A stretch of DNA of 64,000 nucleotides from Ridgeia piscesae (GCA_025642075.2 JAODUO010000044.1:1101001-1165000), one strand, 5' to 3'. Shown: positions 36,802 through 61,334, counted from the stretch's first letter. Numbers and translations: made by a program. Notes: a model not told the origin generated them from the sequence alone.

Positions 36802-38804
36802 CAGAGATGGAGTGAGTACAATACAAATGTACTCGAGTACGAGTACGATTACTTTGAACATGCATGAGTACGAGTACTCAGAAAACAAATGTACTCGAGT
36901 ACGAGTACGATTACTTTACAATATACTCGAATACGAGTACGATTACTTTACAATGTAATCATGATTACTTTCATGATTACTTTAATGAATATCCTGTTTC
37001 TAACATAAAGGCGACTTTCGTGGAATCCTTAGGTGTCATTCTTGTTCTGTTGTTGTGTCACTAATGTTCTAACTGATTACTGCTATCCACTATCCAGGTG
37101 TTATTATTATTAATAATTAGACGACTTTCTCAGGTATTGGATTAATCATTTAACGCTGCATTAATAACTTAATTTATGGTTTCTGAATCAAATACAAATA
37201 TGAGGCATTTACAAATTTCAAATACACATCATCAAATACATTACAATAACAACACTTCAAAACCAGGGGGGCATATTCAAAAGAGTATCCAATTCAAATA
37301 TGTAGTATATCAGATGGGTCCAGACATGGGGTCAAATACATTTGTATTTGAAAGTATTTAAATACTGTTTTAAGTATTTGTATCTGATGTTTAGGAATTA
37401 AAAGTATTTGTATTTAAAAGTATTTGACTTTTTCAAATATTTTTTTCAAATACATTGTCAGTATCAACATTTCTTTTTCACTGTCACATGTAATGCCTGC
37501 CAAGCTAACTGATTACCTTAATGCACTGCAACTTCACCCAAACATTGCTAATTACTGATGAAGACACTTAACAGCAGGCTTCCCCCATACTGGCCCTGCA
37601 GTGACCACAACTTTTGTTTGCTCAAGAGCCAGAGGATGGATTAATACCTAACAGTGACCATCAGTCAATATCCCCTTTTGTTCTTTAGTCAGGCTTCAAA
37701 TTGGCACCAGTTTATTCTGGTTTCCTGGCTGACTTTGAAGTTGGGCCTTCCTCACAACTAGCAATGATTAGCAGTGTCTCTTCTGAGGGCAACATAGGCA
37801 TTATATTATTATGGACCTCCTGGCTTAACATACAAACAATATATTTTGGCCTTTACGTCTTTCAGTCAGATGTCACTCTGATGCAGTTAGCAATAACAAT
37901 ACTCCCTAGCACTGGTCTGCCTGTCATCATATGAGCAAAACACTAATTATGCCTATAAACTAGATGTCTCAATATATGTGTTGCTTTTCTTATATTTACA
38001 TAGTAATACAAAATGAAAAGTATTTGAAAAATATATGAAAAAGTATTTGAGATACTTTTCAATGTATTCGTATTTAAATACAAAGTATTTGTAATCCCTC
38101 AAGAATATTTGTATTTAAATATAAATTTCAATGTATTTGACCCCATGTCTGGATGGGACAAACACAGAATAGTTGTGGATTTAGACAGGTTTACAGTTTG
38201 CACTTAATTAAACATAATACTAGACATGGATTTAGCAGCTAACCGCCCAGACCCAGTCAGGATTCTGGATGTTGGAAATATGACCAGTCATTCACACCAT
38301 ACTGACAGAGCAAACAGTACAGGTGGGGCTGTAGCCTGGCTTCTAAAATTACAAAGCAAGATGTTAGGGGATGCTTATCTCCTGCAGTGCTTCTCAGGGA
38401 CTGTCACAATATAACTTGTACTTTGTACTAAGCAGGAGGGTGAGGAGATGTTGCTTCTCTGGGAAGAGAAGGTATTAATTAGAGAAATCTGACTGAATAT
38501 TTATTTTAACTGAAATGCTCAACAGTAATAGAAAATGAATACCTTGATTATTATTACATTTATTAGATTACTTCTAATATTGCCATTTTTATCTGTCTAA
38601 TATAATATATTAGACAAGCAAATATTATTTGCTTGCAACTGTTCATATGAAAAAAATGTAATCGTGAAAAGTAATCGTGAGTACGATTACTTTGGTAATG
38701 TACTCGAGTACGAGTACGATTACTTTCCTTCGTACTCGAGTACGAGTACAAGTACTCAAAAAGTACTCGTACTCAAGTACACGAGTACGATTACTCCATC
38801 TCTG
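36802..38804. mobile_element. Nested hAT-like element (CAGAGATGGAGT ends), copy 2
   Basis: Left end CAGAGATGGAGTGAGTAC follows CAATATAC (36,794-36,801). Right end is ACGATTACTCCATCTCTG at 38,804. The right CAATATAC present in copy 1 is missing, replaced by a deletion of about 160 bp of outer-element sequence. Dense GAGTAC/GTACTC subterminal repeats lie at 36,830-36,960 and 38,680-38,800. Confidence 0.8.
37321..38151. mobile_element. Inner hAT-like MITE (CAGACATGGGG ends), copy 2
   Basis: CAGACATGGGGTCAAATACA at the left and its close complement TGTATTTGACCCCATGTCTG at the right. Flanks are GATGGGTC (37,313-37,320) and GATGGGAC (38,152-38,159), an 8-bp duplication with one mismatch. Subterminal AAGTATTTGTATTTAAATAC-type repeats are at both ends. 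No transposase. Confidence 0.85.
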
Positions 38805-39940
38805 GACTGGAGTGAAAGGTTTGTAAGACGCAGTATTATTTTACCAATTATGTATTCAATACCACATTTACCAACATTAGGAAATTGCATGACTGAGCAC
38901 TGTCAACTCTAGTGCATAAACACTAAGTGATCATGTAATCAGTTATCAAACCTTAGTTTATGTAATATGTATCACCACACAAACATACACACATCTCTAT
39001 TCAATTAAGACAGCAGCTGGAGCAGCATCACCATCTATCTATCTGTGCAATAATAAAGGCAACTCAGTATCTGTCAGCTGTCAAATTAAGATCTTAGTGA
39101 GTGTATGTCATCTGCTAGAAAACTTCTGTACTCTATCCATGACCCGTTCCATCCTTACAGTCCCATTTGCTTTCTTGATAAATGTATCTAGCCTAATCCT
39201 GTCCTGGTTGTTGATATTGCCATTTCCAACACACTGCACCAAAGTAAAGGACACTGTTCACTATTACACTGTAACATATATGCTGCTTATTTGGCGCAGA
39301 TTGAATGATCTTTTTTCATATAAAACATAGTAAATTCAAACAGTCAATATTTAGCACTACGGCATGTCCTGTTTATTTATAGGGATGGAACCATGGCTCT
39401 AACAAGAACGTCCGGCCAAGTCCTAGCGAACCCTGACAACATGGCTGTTTTCTGTTCAGGACGCAAGCAATTGGAGCTGCAGAAGACACTACAGCTGTAT
39501 GTTTACCTGCAGATCCACCAGCCCATGGCAGACAGAAAGAGAGAATGGTGAATTACATCTTTGTCAGAACTCTGGCCTGGCCGCTGCCCACAATGACTGT
39601 CCATGTTGGAATTGCAGTCCTTGGGACAGATATGCCCAAGCTAATGAAACAAGATCTGCTTGTGTCAAGAGTCAGTTGATTTGTTCATAATCAATCCAAC
39701 TGCTTATTTACAAATCAACTGATAATTTGTAAGGGCAGCAGTCAACAAGTGCTGAGTGTTATCCCATATCTTGTTCTCCGCTGAGAGCACGGAAGTTCCA
39801 TCTTATGGCTGGTATACACTGGTATGTCTCTCTGTACCCTTCGACCAAGCCTGCCATGGATCCACCAGGTAAAACTCTCTGTATATGGCCGACTTGGACA
39901 CCTGAAATAAAATAAGGCCTAAATAAATATATCAACTATG

Positions 39941-40420
39941 TACAGTGGCGCAGTGGTTTAAAGCTTTGGACTCAGCTTCAGACTCTCAACTACGAGAACG
40001 AAACCATGTGGTGCTGTGTCGAACCTTGGGCAAGTCTGTTCACCCGTCATTGCTCCAATTCACTCAGCTGTGTAAACAACTAAGCTATAGACAATGGTGG
40101 ATATTTGTACACAAACCGTCTTGATTAATTAATTACAGCTTGGCTGGATACTTCCCCACAGTCATGAGATGGTGTTTAATTAAGTAGTTCTGCCAGGGAG
40201 TAAAGTATAAACCACTTTGACAAGGACAATGCTAAGCAGACATTGGGTCAAATACATTAACATTTATTTAAATAAAAATACTCTTGAGGGATCCAAATAC
40301 TTTTTATTCCTAAACATCAATTACAGATACTTAACAAGTATTTAAATATTTTCAAATACAAATGTATTTGCCCCCATGTTTGAGGATTGGATACCGCACT
40401 ATATAAGAACTGTGTTGACA
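39941..40420 (+). mobile_element. tRNA-derived SINE, copy 3 (inside TTAA element 2)
   Basis: Head GTGGCGCAGTGGTTTAAAGC and body AACCTTGGGCAAGTCTGTTC, with TCTGCCAGGGAGTAAAG near the end and GCACTATATAAGAAC at the 3' end. It is orthologous in position to SINE copy 2 and is split at the same point by the MITE at 40,237-40,382. Confidence 0.85.
40237..40382. mobile_element. Small hAT-like MITE inserted in the SINE, copy 2
   Basis: Ends CAGACATTGGGTCAAATACA and TGTATTTGCCCCCATGTTTG are near-complementary and resemble the 0.8-kb CAGACATGGGG element. A clear 8-bp duplication was not seen. Confidence 0.75.
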
Positions 40421-42119
40421 GGTGACATATGAAAATGGAGGTAACTCAATCCATTATCATTGTAGAATACATGTTTTTTAGTTCTGACATAGTGGACAAC
40501 TGGGCATGCTACTAGAAATATTCTAGAATGATCCTAAATCAGTTACTGTTAAACATTAATTGTTGGGTATATTTCTACTATAGAATAATGTGTGGTGTTT
40601 TCATTGTATGAAATGTCATTTGTATTATATAAATGTTGTATCATGTTAGTTTGCTTGGGTGTTCTGGTTGCTCTAATGTTATTTTCATTGTCAATAAATT
40701 GTAAGCAACACATTTCACTGTTTATAATACATGAACATATACTTACATTTTTGTTGGCAGATACATGTGAAAGTTGTCTAACCGGTTACATTTGGAAGCA
40801 CTGTCTGCTCCAAACACAGAATATAAAATCCATGGCCATTTGTAATATATCATGGCACATCTGAAACAGAACCAGATGTTTAAATTAGTTTTTCATGAAT
40901 TAGAAATATTAGTAGCACAATGTGGAACCTGACGGCTACTATTATGGTTACCTTGCCACTATTATGGTTATCTCGACAACAAAGTTACATTGCAATTAAG
41001 ATCACCGCAGAATATACATAAATATATCCACATATGTTATAGTTTAGAATATTTGTTCTGCTAGTTGTGTTACTTTTACCCAGTTCAAATTGTTATATTT
41101 AATAGAGACATTCCACTGTACATATATTTCAGCTAAAAACAACTATTATTCAGCATGAAGTCGATTTCATAAAGAACATAGGTGGTGATTTTCTTTTTTA
41201 TTTAGCCCTCCAGAATTATGCTCCAAACTTTCCCTTTAAATATACCACGCCTATTAAAAGAACAATCAATATTGACACCACATAGTTAGATAATTAATCT
41301 TTCCCCTATATGGCTATAATTCGATCTACTGGTGTGTTCTATTTATATCTATGATTGACACACATCTGTTTCATAGCCACACATGTCATGCTATATCAAT
41401 AATACAAAAGCATGCCACAGTCGCTACTGTTAATATAATAATGTCCAGTATTTGAAAAACAACAATTAATCTGCATTTTTGTCACAGTTGTGGACAATTT
41501 GGAAATTTATTCCTGAAAACAGTTTTAAGCTAGGGCGAAGGACCGAGCCTGTCACTCTGTGTGGGTGTCAGGCTGACATAAATCGCAGAGCCTTGGCCAT
41601 GACCCCATATGATATTTGTTTCAAATTGGGAAACCTCACGTTGTGTATAACATATCCGACACTACACCACTGATTTGGAGAATAATATGGCATGGCTGTG
41701 ATTAAGAAGAAACTCGCCGAATCCCGGGATCGAATGCGGAGCCATCAAAATACCTGTCAGTGTTTCGAAGTTTCAGCGAGTTTCGACCACTTTGTCAATG
41801 TCGCCTCGGCTTGTTACTCGGCTCTGCATTTCGGCTTCCGGCGGGTCTTCTTTACCAGGTTTACCAGCGCGTTCAGTTCTATCTTGAAAATGTTGGCCCT
41901 TATCGTTGCAACCGAAATTCAGCTATTTCTGAACGAAAATCATGTTCGCTTCCCACGCCGGGTACACGAAGCGGATGTAAACATCGCGACGCGCCACCTG
42001 GCGATTATTTTAACGGAATTTTAAATACAGAGTTGCCCGCTCTGAGCTCAATGAGCCAAGCATTTGCCGACGTCACACATCAGTCAAAATGGCGCGACTT
42101 ACGAACTTTGATGGAAAAG

Positions 42120-42237
42120 GTGTTCAATTTTTTTATTAATAAACCACTGACGTTAAAATGTGATTACCGTTCAAAATAGTTTGTTTTTATTAACTCTTTC
42201 ACGTGCATAGCATGTAACTTTTCCCTTTTGGGTCCCT
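42120..42237 (-). repeat. Right terminal inverted repeat, copy 2
   Basis: Ends TTTTCCCTTTTGGGTCCCT before TTAA. One base differs from copy 1 in the terminal block. Confidence 0.85.
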
Positions 42238-42241
42238 TTAA

Positions 42242-42680
42242 CTATCTTCTTTATACTGACCTTGATTACAAGTGCTAATCTGTATACCAACTGTTAGGTA
42301 TGAACAAAATAATAATTTGGTGTCATATTGGCAAGAAAATTGATGGGGTTGGGGTTATTGGCAGTTGTAGGTTTTGTATTTGTACATGAAAATATGTTGT
42401 AATACAGGTTTACTGTAGGTATAACACCATATTTCATTCCTTTTATGTAATTTTATAGACACAAGTAGGTATAATCAAACATGTATAATGTGTGTACATT
42501 TATATAATGTGTACATTTGTTTATATAATACTGACAATGTTTTGATGATAAACATTCATTAATAAAAACGACACAATCAATAAAAAATGTGTTGTCACAA
42601 CATTGATGCACTCAATAAACCATTTCCAAATATAGCATTTCCTAAAATGGAGTCAAGCTTTGCTACCCATCATTTTGCTA
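42242..42680. other. Intergenic DNA, nothing recognised
   Basis: AT-rich sequence between the TTAA element and SINE copy 4. Confidence 0.4.
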
Positions 42681-42685
42681 ATGGT

Positions 42686-42966
42686 AGCGCTGTGGTGCAG
42701 TGGCTAAAGCTTCGGACCCTCGACTACGAGAACCCGAACTCGAATCATGTGCTGCTATGTCAGATCTTGGGCAATTTATTTTTCACTAAACATTACTCCA
42801 GTTCATTCAGCTATATGATGAGTACCTGGCTATTGACAGTGGTGCATATTTGAGTACGAATAGTCTTAGCACATTAATTGCAGCATAGCTGGATGCTTCC
42901 CAGAAAGACCGAGATAGTGTTCAATTCAATTCAAGAGGTAAAGTGTAAAATGCATTGAACAATAAA
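42686..42966 (+). mobile_element. tRNA-derived SINE, copy 4
   Basis: Head GTGGTGCAGTGGCTAAAGC, box B-like AACTCGAATCATG, body ATCTTGGGCAA and GGATGCTTCCCAGA, ending near GAGGTAAAGTGTAAA. It is directly followed by the left arm of an inverted LINE fragment. Confidence 0.85.
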
Positions 42967-43032
42967 TTCTTCCCTTCTCTAAATACGCCACATACAATGG
43001 GGTCAGATTATATGAAAGCTAATTTTGAAATG
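42967..43032 (-). repeat. Inverted arm of a LINE fragment (left)
   Basis: Reverse complement, with about four mismatches, of 43,453-43,519, where the sequence reads into LINE coding DNA. Shared core: CCATTGTATGTGGCGTATTT. Confidence 0.85.
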
Positions 43033-43074
43033 CATTTCGAATGTCTCTGATATTACCATTATGGAACTTCCACA

Positions 43075-43160
43075 CACACACATACGCACGCACGCACGCA
43101 CGCACGCACGCACACACGCACGCACGCACACACATACACCACACATACACACGAGCAATT
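43075..43160. repeat. (CACG)n / (CA)n microsatellite
   Basis: CGCA tetranucleotides mixed with CA runs. Confidence 0.93.
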
Positions 43161-43162
43161 AA

Positions 43163-43430
<268 letters not shown>

Positions 43431-43452
43431 TACATAAAACATATATATAAGA

Positions 43453-44210
43453 GCATTCAGAATTAGCTTTCAGATAATCTGACCCCATTGTATGTGGCGT
43501 ATTTAGAAAAGGGAAGAATATCTAGTATTGGCGTTTTCTTCGATGATGCTCTAAGCATGAATAACCAAGTGCAACACGTTTGTCGTGTAGCCTATTTCCA
43601 TATCCATTGTATTGGAAAAATCCGAAATCTTCTCGATCGGAAAACAACAGAAATTATGATTCATACTTACCGTAAGTTACGTTACGTCTCGCCTTGACAA
43701 CGGAAACTGCCTGATATACGGCATTTCCGACCACCTTCTTACCAAACTCCAAAGAGTACAACACGCTGCTGCCCGGCTCATAACCAAAACGAAGAAACAC
43801 GACCACATCACTGCTGTTTTAATCGATCTTCACCGGCTTCCTATCAAACAGCGGATCGAGTACAAATTGTTACTATTGACGTTTCGAAGCCCTCACGGAC
43901 TGGCTGCATCTTACATAACCGACCTACTAATTCGTTACGAACCGACCCGTGCGCTATGCTCCGCGGACGCTCACGTTCTGGAGGTTCCACGATGCAGGGA
44001 GAAAAGGCATTTTCGAGTGCTGCTCCACGCCTCTGGAACAATCTGCCGCTTGCCATGCGTGCCACAAACTCCCTCAGTTCTTTCAAGAAGCAACTGAAGA
44101 CATTTCTATTTAAAAGAGCGTTTTCATTTTTTTTTAATAAATATCCGAACATTTTTAATATGTACTATTTATCAACTATTTTAATTTTTTTTAAATTGTA
44201 ATATAATTAA
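43453..44210 (+). mobile_element. CR1/Jockey-like LINE, 3' coding end
   Basis: Plus-strand frames read SIGVFFDDALSMNNQVQHVC, HIHCIGKIRNLLDRKTTEIM, LQRVQHAAARLITKTKKHD, LPIKQRIEYKLLLLTFRSPH and GLAASYITDLL. This is the conserved C-terminal region after the RT domain in CR1/Jockey-type LINEs. At least two frameshifts separate these blocks, so the copy is dead. An AT-rich 3' region follows to about 44,500. Its 5' edge (43,453-43,519) is duplicated in inverted orientation at 42,967-43,032. Confidence 0.85.
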
Positions 44211-44682
44211 CTATTATTTATTTTTAATATCTACTATTTTTAATATCTACTATTTATCAACTATTTTATTATTTATTTTTTAATTGTAATATAATTAACT
44301 ATTATTCATCGGTATTAGTATTTTAGTATTATTAAGACTAATATTATTTATTTATATTGAATTTATTTTACTGATCTATTTATTTTACAACTACGTTTCT
44401 ATTGTTTTATTTTAAGGTAATCTGTATATTCATGTAAAGTGTAATGCGCCTCTGAATGGTTTTATTGCTAGAGATATGGCGTAGACAAATACTGTTATTT
44501 ATCATTATTTTTAATCGCTCGGCTGAATTACTTCGCCGAGGAGATAATAATTTTGAGGAGCTGAAAAGTGCTACCACCTCATGGAGGTTAATCGAAGCAA
44601 GTGTCCGCTAAATTTTGCCGTTTGGAGCGGATCGCCCAATCCAATACAGGGATTAAGTCCCTTTGGAGTTGATGTTATCGTT

Positions 44683-45185
<503 letters not shown>

Positions 45186-45454
45186 ATGTGCACAATTAAT
45201 AAACAACTCATAAAAAGTGTTTTCTGCGAGCAATGCCTATGCATTCTTTAAAGACTACGTTAAATTATTTTTTTACCCCAATCTGAATTAAAAGAAATCA
45301 GTAGATAATATCCTGCTATGCAAATAATGTTTAACCCTCTCCGTCGCCCTGCCCTGTTCAAGGCTCATTTCCCTTTCCTTGTTCTGAACAGTTTACTGCG
45401 ACACCTGGCGACCATTGGTGTCAACTTGGCAGTAAATACACCACATTCGCAACA

Positions 45455-46042
<588 letters not shown>

Positions 46043-46297
46043 TAATATGATGTAGGGTCAGCGATCTTTCTGAAATAGAAAAGGTAAACTTAGTCGATTT
46101 TTAGCACACACTTTAGTTGTGAATATCCAGACTTGAACTGACATTCAAGTGATAGCATAATAATTTATATCATATATCAGGTTTGACATTTGCATTCTGC
46201 GTTCAGCTGCCGCCAAACCGAACCAATAAAACAGCACTAAAATGTCAGTGAAACAAATGTTTGCGTGTGTCACATGTCACTTGTCACATGTCACATG

Positions 46298-52242
<5,945 letters not shown>

Positions 52243-52284
52243 ATCTTGGACACTCGGCGTAGCTACGTGACGTTGCAGCGTTCG

Positions 52285-52292
52285 TGACGTCA
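52285..52292. promoter_or_regulatory. CRE-like palindrome TGACGTCA upstream of the TRIM gene
   Basis: A perfect TGACGTCA octamer lies 43 bp upstream of the TRIM ATG in a CpG-rich stretch. This is the consensus site for CREB/ATF-type bZIP factors. Function is inferred from position only. Confidence 0.45.
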
Positions 52293-52299
52293 CGCCGCG

Positions 52300-53110
52300 T
52301 TTTACGCCGACGTCTCGCAGACGTCTACGCTGCTCTGTTCATCCATAGCGGTATAAGCTGTTTTATGTTGTTGTTATCCCATTGTTGTCCCTGTCGTTAA
52401 ATATGGCCATTTATAATTTTATCTTTAAACAATAAATCATTAATTTGTTAATTATATAGTATTACATAAAACATTAGCAAGTTATGTGGAGTTCCCAAAT
52501 AGGATACACCAGTGAATAATGTCCTGATGTTCACTTTCTCAGCACCGAATACTTCCGATCGACCCAGAAATGCGACAACGTTTAGTGAATCATTAAATAA
52601 ATAGTTATGCACATCATTGGCTTGGGAAATGGAAAATACACAGTTAAAAAAATCAGAAACACCATAACTATTTCAATGAGGTTATTCCACTTTGTTCTCA
52701 GACATGTAAGCACATCAACAAAACACGTTGTAAAGACGGGGAGGCACGTTACTGATCGGTGATATGATTAGACAGAAACACTTTAAAACAGTTATTACAT
52801 TAAAGGTAATTTCCATCGCTACTACACACATCTTCCTGAGACTAGAGACAAAGCTACACATAGCGATGAGTACGCAGGTGAAAAGGTATAATATTAAAAC
52901 GCAACAAAATACACTGCAATTAGTACGCGGGCCAAAAATTATTAAAACGCAAAAATAAGCATACTAACCGGGCAACGCTCTTTACAAATACGCGCGAGCC
53001 TTTTATGTAATAGTACCACATTTTGGCAGTAACATTATAAGGTCAATCAAACCACACCAACAAAGTCGTAAACACTCGAACATTAAACTCGAACACAAAC
53101 ACAACATCCT
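52300..53110. other. Intergenic DNA between the TRIM and deiodinase genes
   Basis: Holds the probable TRIM promoter at its lower end and the 3' flank of the deiodinase gene at its upper end. Nothing else was recognised. Confidence 0.45.
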
Positions 53111-53113
53111 TTG

Positions 53114-58231
<5,118 letters not shown>

Positions 58232-58239
58232 CGCGCCGC

Positions 58240-58765
58240 TGCCGTCCGAGTGGAGCGCGCGCCGGTGTCTTCGCGTGAAAAGTTGACATTTTATCGAGGT
58301 CGCTGAATCGATACCTGCGTCTAGGACGGTCCATTCCGCGGTGTGGCTACGTTAAGTGCCCTCAATAGTGATGTGGCGGTTTCTACTCGCCATTTGGAAA
58401 CGTTCCAGGTGACGCGGTCATAGAAGCTTCGCGTTCACGGCCAGCTGAATTTGAGTATGCACAAACACTAGCGTAGAGCAAATAGATGGACATACTTATT
58501 ATGACAACAACAAATAAATTGAATTGAAACAATACAGTACATCAACATTAGGTATGGTCGATGGTGCATTTCTAATGACGCCAATGTTTGGCATACGGTG
58601 AATTAAGTGTACAATTTAAAGCAAGGCAGTTGTCCCATAATGCAAAAGAAAACACATTACCACAGAAAGGTCAGTGCAACACAAAGGGTAACACGTTGAT
58701 AATGTTGGAGAAAGACCACATAGTTGTACTCTCTGTTAGCGCTTACGGATTTGTAATGGATAACT
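58240..58765. other. Upstream region of IYD
   Basis: The first 200 bp (58,232-58,430) are CpG-rich and likely hold the IYD promoter and 5'UTR. No TATA box was identified. The rest is AT-rich. Confidence 0.4.
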
Positions 58766-58770
58766 GCAGT

Positions 58771-58773
<3 letters not shown>

Positions 58774-58842
<69 letters not shown>

Positions 58843-58870
58843 TGGTGCGTGTGCGTGCGTGCGTGCGTGC

Positions 58871-58905
<35 letters not shown>
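58774..58905. repeat. (TG)n / (GTGC)n microsatellite
   Basis: TG run, then GTGCGTGC units, then TG again. Confidence 0.96.
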
Positions 58906-58908
<3 letters not shown>

Positions 58909-58909
58909 C

Positions 58910-59870
58910 TGATTTGGGTTCAATTGTAAATAATAATGTTCTGCATTGCCACCATGTGGCGCCATCTTTCGCATTACATGTACATGAGAAGTAGTGAAGC
59001 ATGTTTACGCCGCCAACCAGAAATGGGACAATTATGGTCGACAATTGTTGATGTTAGATCGGTACACACGTTAGCAATTACTGTACAAAAGGACATCGAC
59101 ACCGAGATACTAGCGGCATAATTACTTTACTGATATCTTTATTCTCTATCATAACTCGATAGTTCAGGGTACAATTATCAGCAACATATACTTAAATTCA
59201 CTACACTAATGTGTCGGATGTACTATTAGACCACGATTGAACTGGATCACACATGTAATCAGAACATTTTATTTGTCAACAACATAGGAGGTCTATTTGA
59301 CTGGTAAATCGGAAGATATGAGTATAATAAAATTATAATATATATTGAATTTCTTTGTTTTTACAAATGCCAACCTTAGGGCTACGTTTGAGTGCTTTGT
59401 ACCAAGACAGACATGCGTCCGATTCCTACCATGTTTCATTAAATGTGTAGATATTATTGTATAAGCATAACTATATCTGACAGTTACATGTTATAAACTA
59501 TAAAAGCACGCAGTCTGCGATACATTTCTTTTAATTTCTAGCAAATAATAAGTCACTACAGTATTAATAAATGTAACACAATTCCAGTGAAGCGTTACAC
59601 AATTTAATTAATGCCATATTTACGAATTGTCGCATAGAACAGTTGCCCCGATATCTTATACATGTTCATGTCTAATAATCTACTGGCTTGTAATCCGACA
59701 AGTATCTTTCTTATACAACTTTGCGGCGACCTCTGTGGGGGGCTGCGGTAATCTGTTCTAATTCCAGAGTCGATATGAACTCAAGCTAATACTCCGGTGC
59801 GAATGACGTATTGCTTAGCGCGCGATCCGGCCGGCCACGTAAAATGATCAGCATTCATGAAACATAATGA
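58910..59870. other. Intergenic DNA, nothing recognised
   Basis: AT-rich, no protein-like frame. The CpG content rises from about 59,800. Confidence 0.4.
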
Positions 59871-59879
59871 ATAGGCGCG

Positions 59880-60106
59880 ACGCACGGAACACAAAGGACA
59901 TTCCGCTGAGCCCGTTTACCTGGTCTAGTGGTGCCGTCCACGGCCACTCAGAAACGTGTCTGCGCGGCCATTGCGCGGGCGAGTTTGTGTTGTTGCAAGG
60001 TCGGTGTTATTAGCCGAGTTGACATCGTCTCTCGTTGTTAGGACATCTGTCGGAGGGTCAGTGCAGTGCGTGTGACGCTACGGACAGCGACACTGGACAA
60101 GTCCGG
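59880..60106 (+). other. Probable promoter and 5'UTR exon of the downstream gene
   Basis: A CpG-rich stretch, in contrast to its flanks, ends in a good donor, AAGTCCGG|GTAAGC, at 60,107. The next strong plus-strand acceptor, CTTCCCGTGTTGCAG|, lies at 61,441, just before the ORF start at 61,477. The transcription start cannot be placed exactly. Exon assignment is inferred. Confidence 0.5.
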
Positions 60107-61035
60107 GTAAGCTGATAGATATTTTACTGGAAGAACGATCTTCTAATGTGGACGGTTCTGTTTCCAAGCACGTTTGTTGACAGACGGTTGATGATCTTGC
60201 GTGGGTGCTGCGCGGCTCCTGTTGAGGCTTCTAATTTTAGAGGCAGCGTCGTATGCTGTGGATACACAGTCGTGTGTTTATGTGTGCCCGCGTTATGGTG
60301 GCTAGAACCGGCGGTCAGCACGCTTATACGTGTCTGGTCCCCGGTTCACGGTACCCACATGGTGACGACGCTCATTCATCATAGCGGTCGACACATTATT
60401 GATTGGGTATTGTGTTATAGTTCGTATTTATGGTTATGTGTATATCGAGCCAGCGTAGGCAGGACGCGGTCCGATGTTTCCAACTTTTGGTCGTAGCCAT
60501 TGTGACAACAGATGGTTGTGAGGGTTTAGTTCCTACGCTTATTTTGAAACATACACATGCCCTACAATGCGACCTCTCTAGGCAGAATTTCCTAACTATT
60601 ATAGCTTATAATGAAACGACAAAATAGCTACTGGAGAGACGTGGGTCTGGCAGAGATATCAATATTACACCTGCTTTGAGAGACATAATTCCACCACCCA
60701 CATATTATTAATGTCAATCATCACCATTCATCAGATTTACAGGGAGGGGGTCATCTCCTCTGCCCAGAATTGGCCGAGCAGTACTTGATAACGGGAAGTC
60801 TGCTGTCTATGACGTGTGAATGTGATACATCAAAGGGTATCCCAATTAACTCGGCTTGCTACGACATTATTGCCAGTCAACTGTGCTTCGAAACTGGATA
60901 TTTTGTTTACGTTTTGAGCGTGGTGCAGGCCGAATCTTTCAAATTGCGAACATTATTCCGAGCTTAATAATGTAACTACACACAGATTGGCAGGCAGTAA
61001 ACCTTCCGTATGGATGTTGTAGTCATAAGAACGTA
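60107..61035 (+). other. Probable 5'UTR intron of the downstream gene
   Basis: No recognised coding sequence. A SINE lies within the 3' part of this intron. Confidence 0.45.
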
Positions 61036-61040
61036 ATTTA

Positions 61041-61334
61041 GAGCGCAGTGGCTCAGGGGTAGAGCTTCGGACGTTCGACTATGAGAACCCGGGTTCGAAT
61101 CCTGTGCTGCGGTGTTAAAACCTTGGGCAATTTGTTTCACTCTACATTGCTCCAGTTCACTAAGATTTTTAAATGAGTACCTCCCGCATTAATTGTAGCA
61201 TATGACTGGATGCTTCCCAGATAAGTTGAGATGGTGTCTGAGTGAACACGTCTGCCAGGGAAGTAAAGAGTAAAGCGCTTTGAACGGTCCTGAAGACTGG
61301 ATACTGCGCTATATAAGAACTTGCCTTTCTGTAA
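61041..61334 (+). mobile_element. tRNA-derived SINE, copy 5 (best preserved)
   Basis: Head AGCGCAGTGGCTCAGGGGTA with box B GGGTTCGAATCC. Body has ACCTTGGGCAATTTG, TGGATGCTTCCCAG and TCTGCCAGGGAAGTAAAG. The end GCGCTATATAAGAACTTGCC gives the cleanest 3' terminus of the five copies. Confidence 0.9.

Larger units (their letters stand above)
35215..42237. mobile_element. TTAA-flanked DNA transposon, copy 2 (~7.0 kb)
   Basis: Starts AGGGAACCAAAAGGGAA after TTAA (35,211-35,214). Ends TTCCCTTTTGGGTCCCT before TTAA (42,238-42,241). It is collinear and highly similar to copy 1, in the same orientation, sharing both nested hAT-like elements and the SINE with its MITE. Differences are many small indels, an internal segment in opposite orientation (36,802-37,155), extra sequence at about 37,156-37,320, and loss of the right CAATATAC flank after 38,804. 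No intact transposase is evident. Confidence 0.85.
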
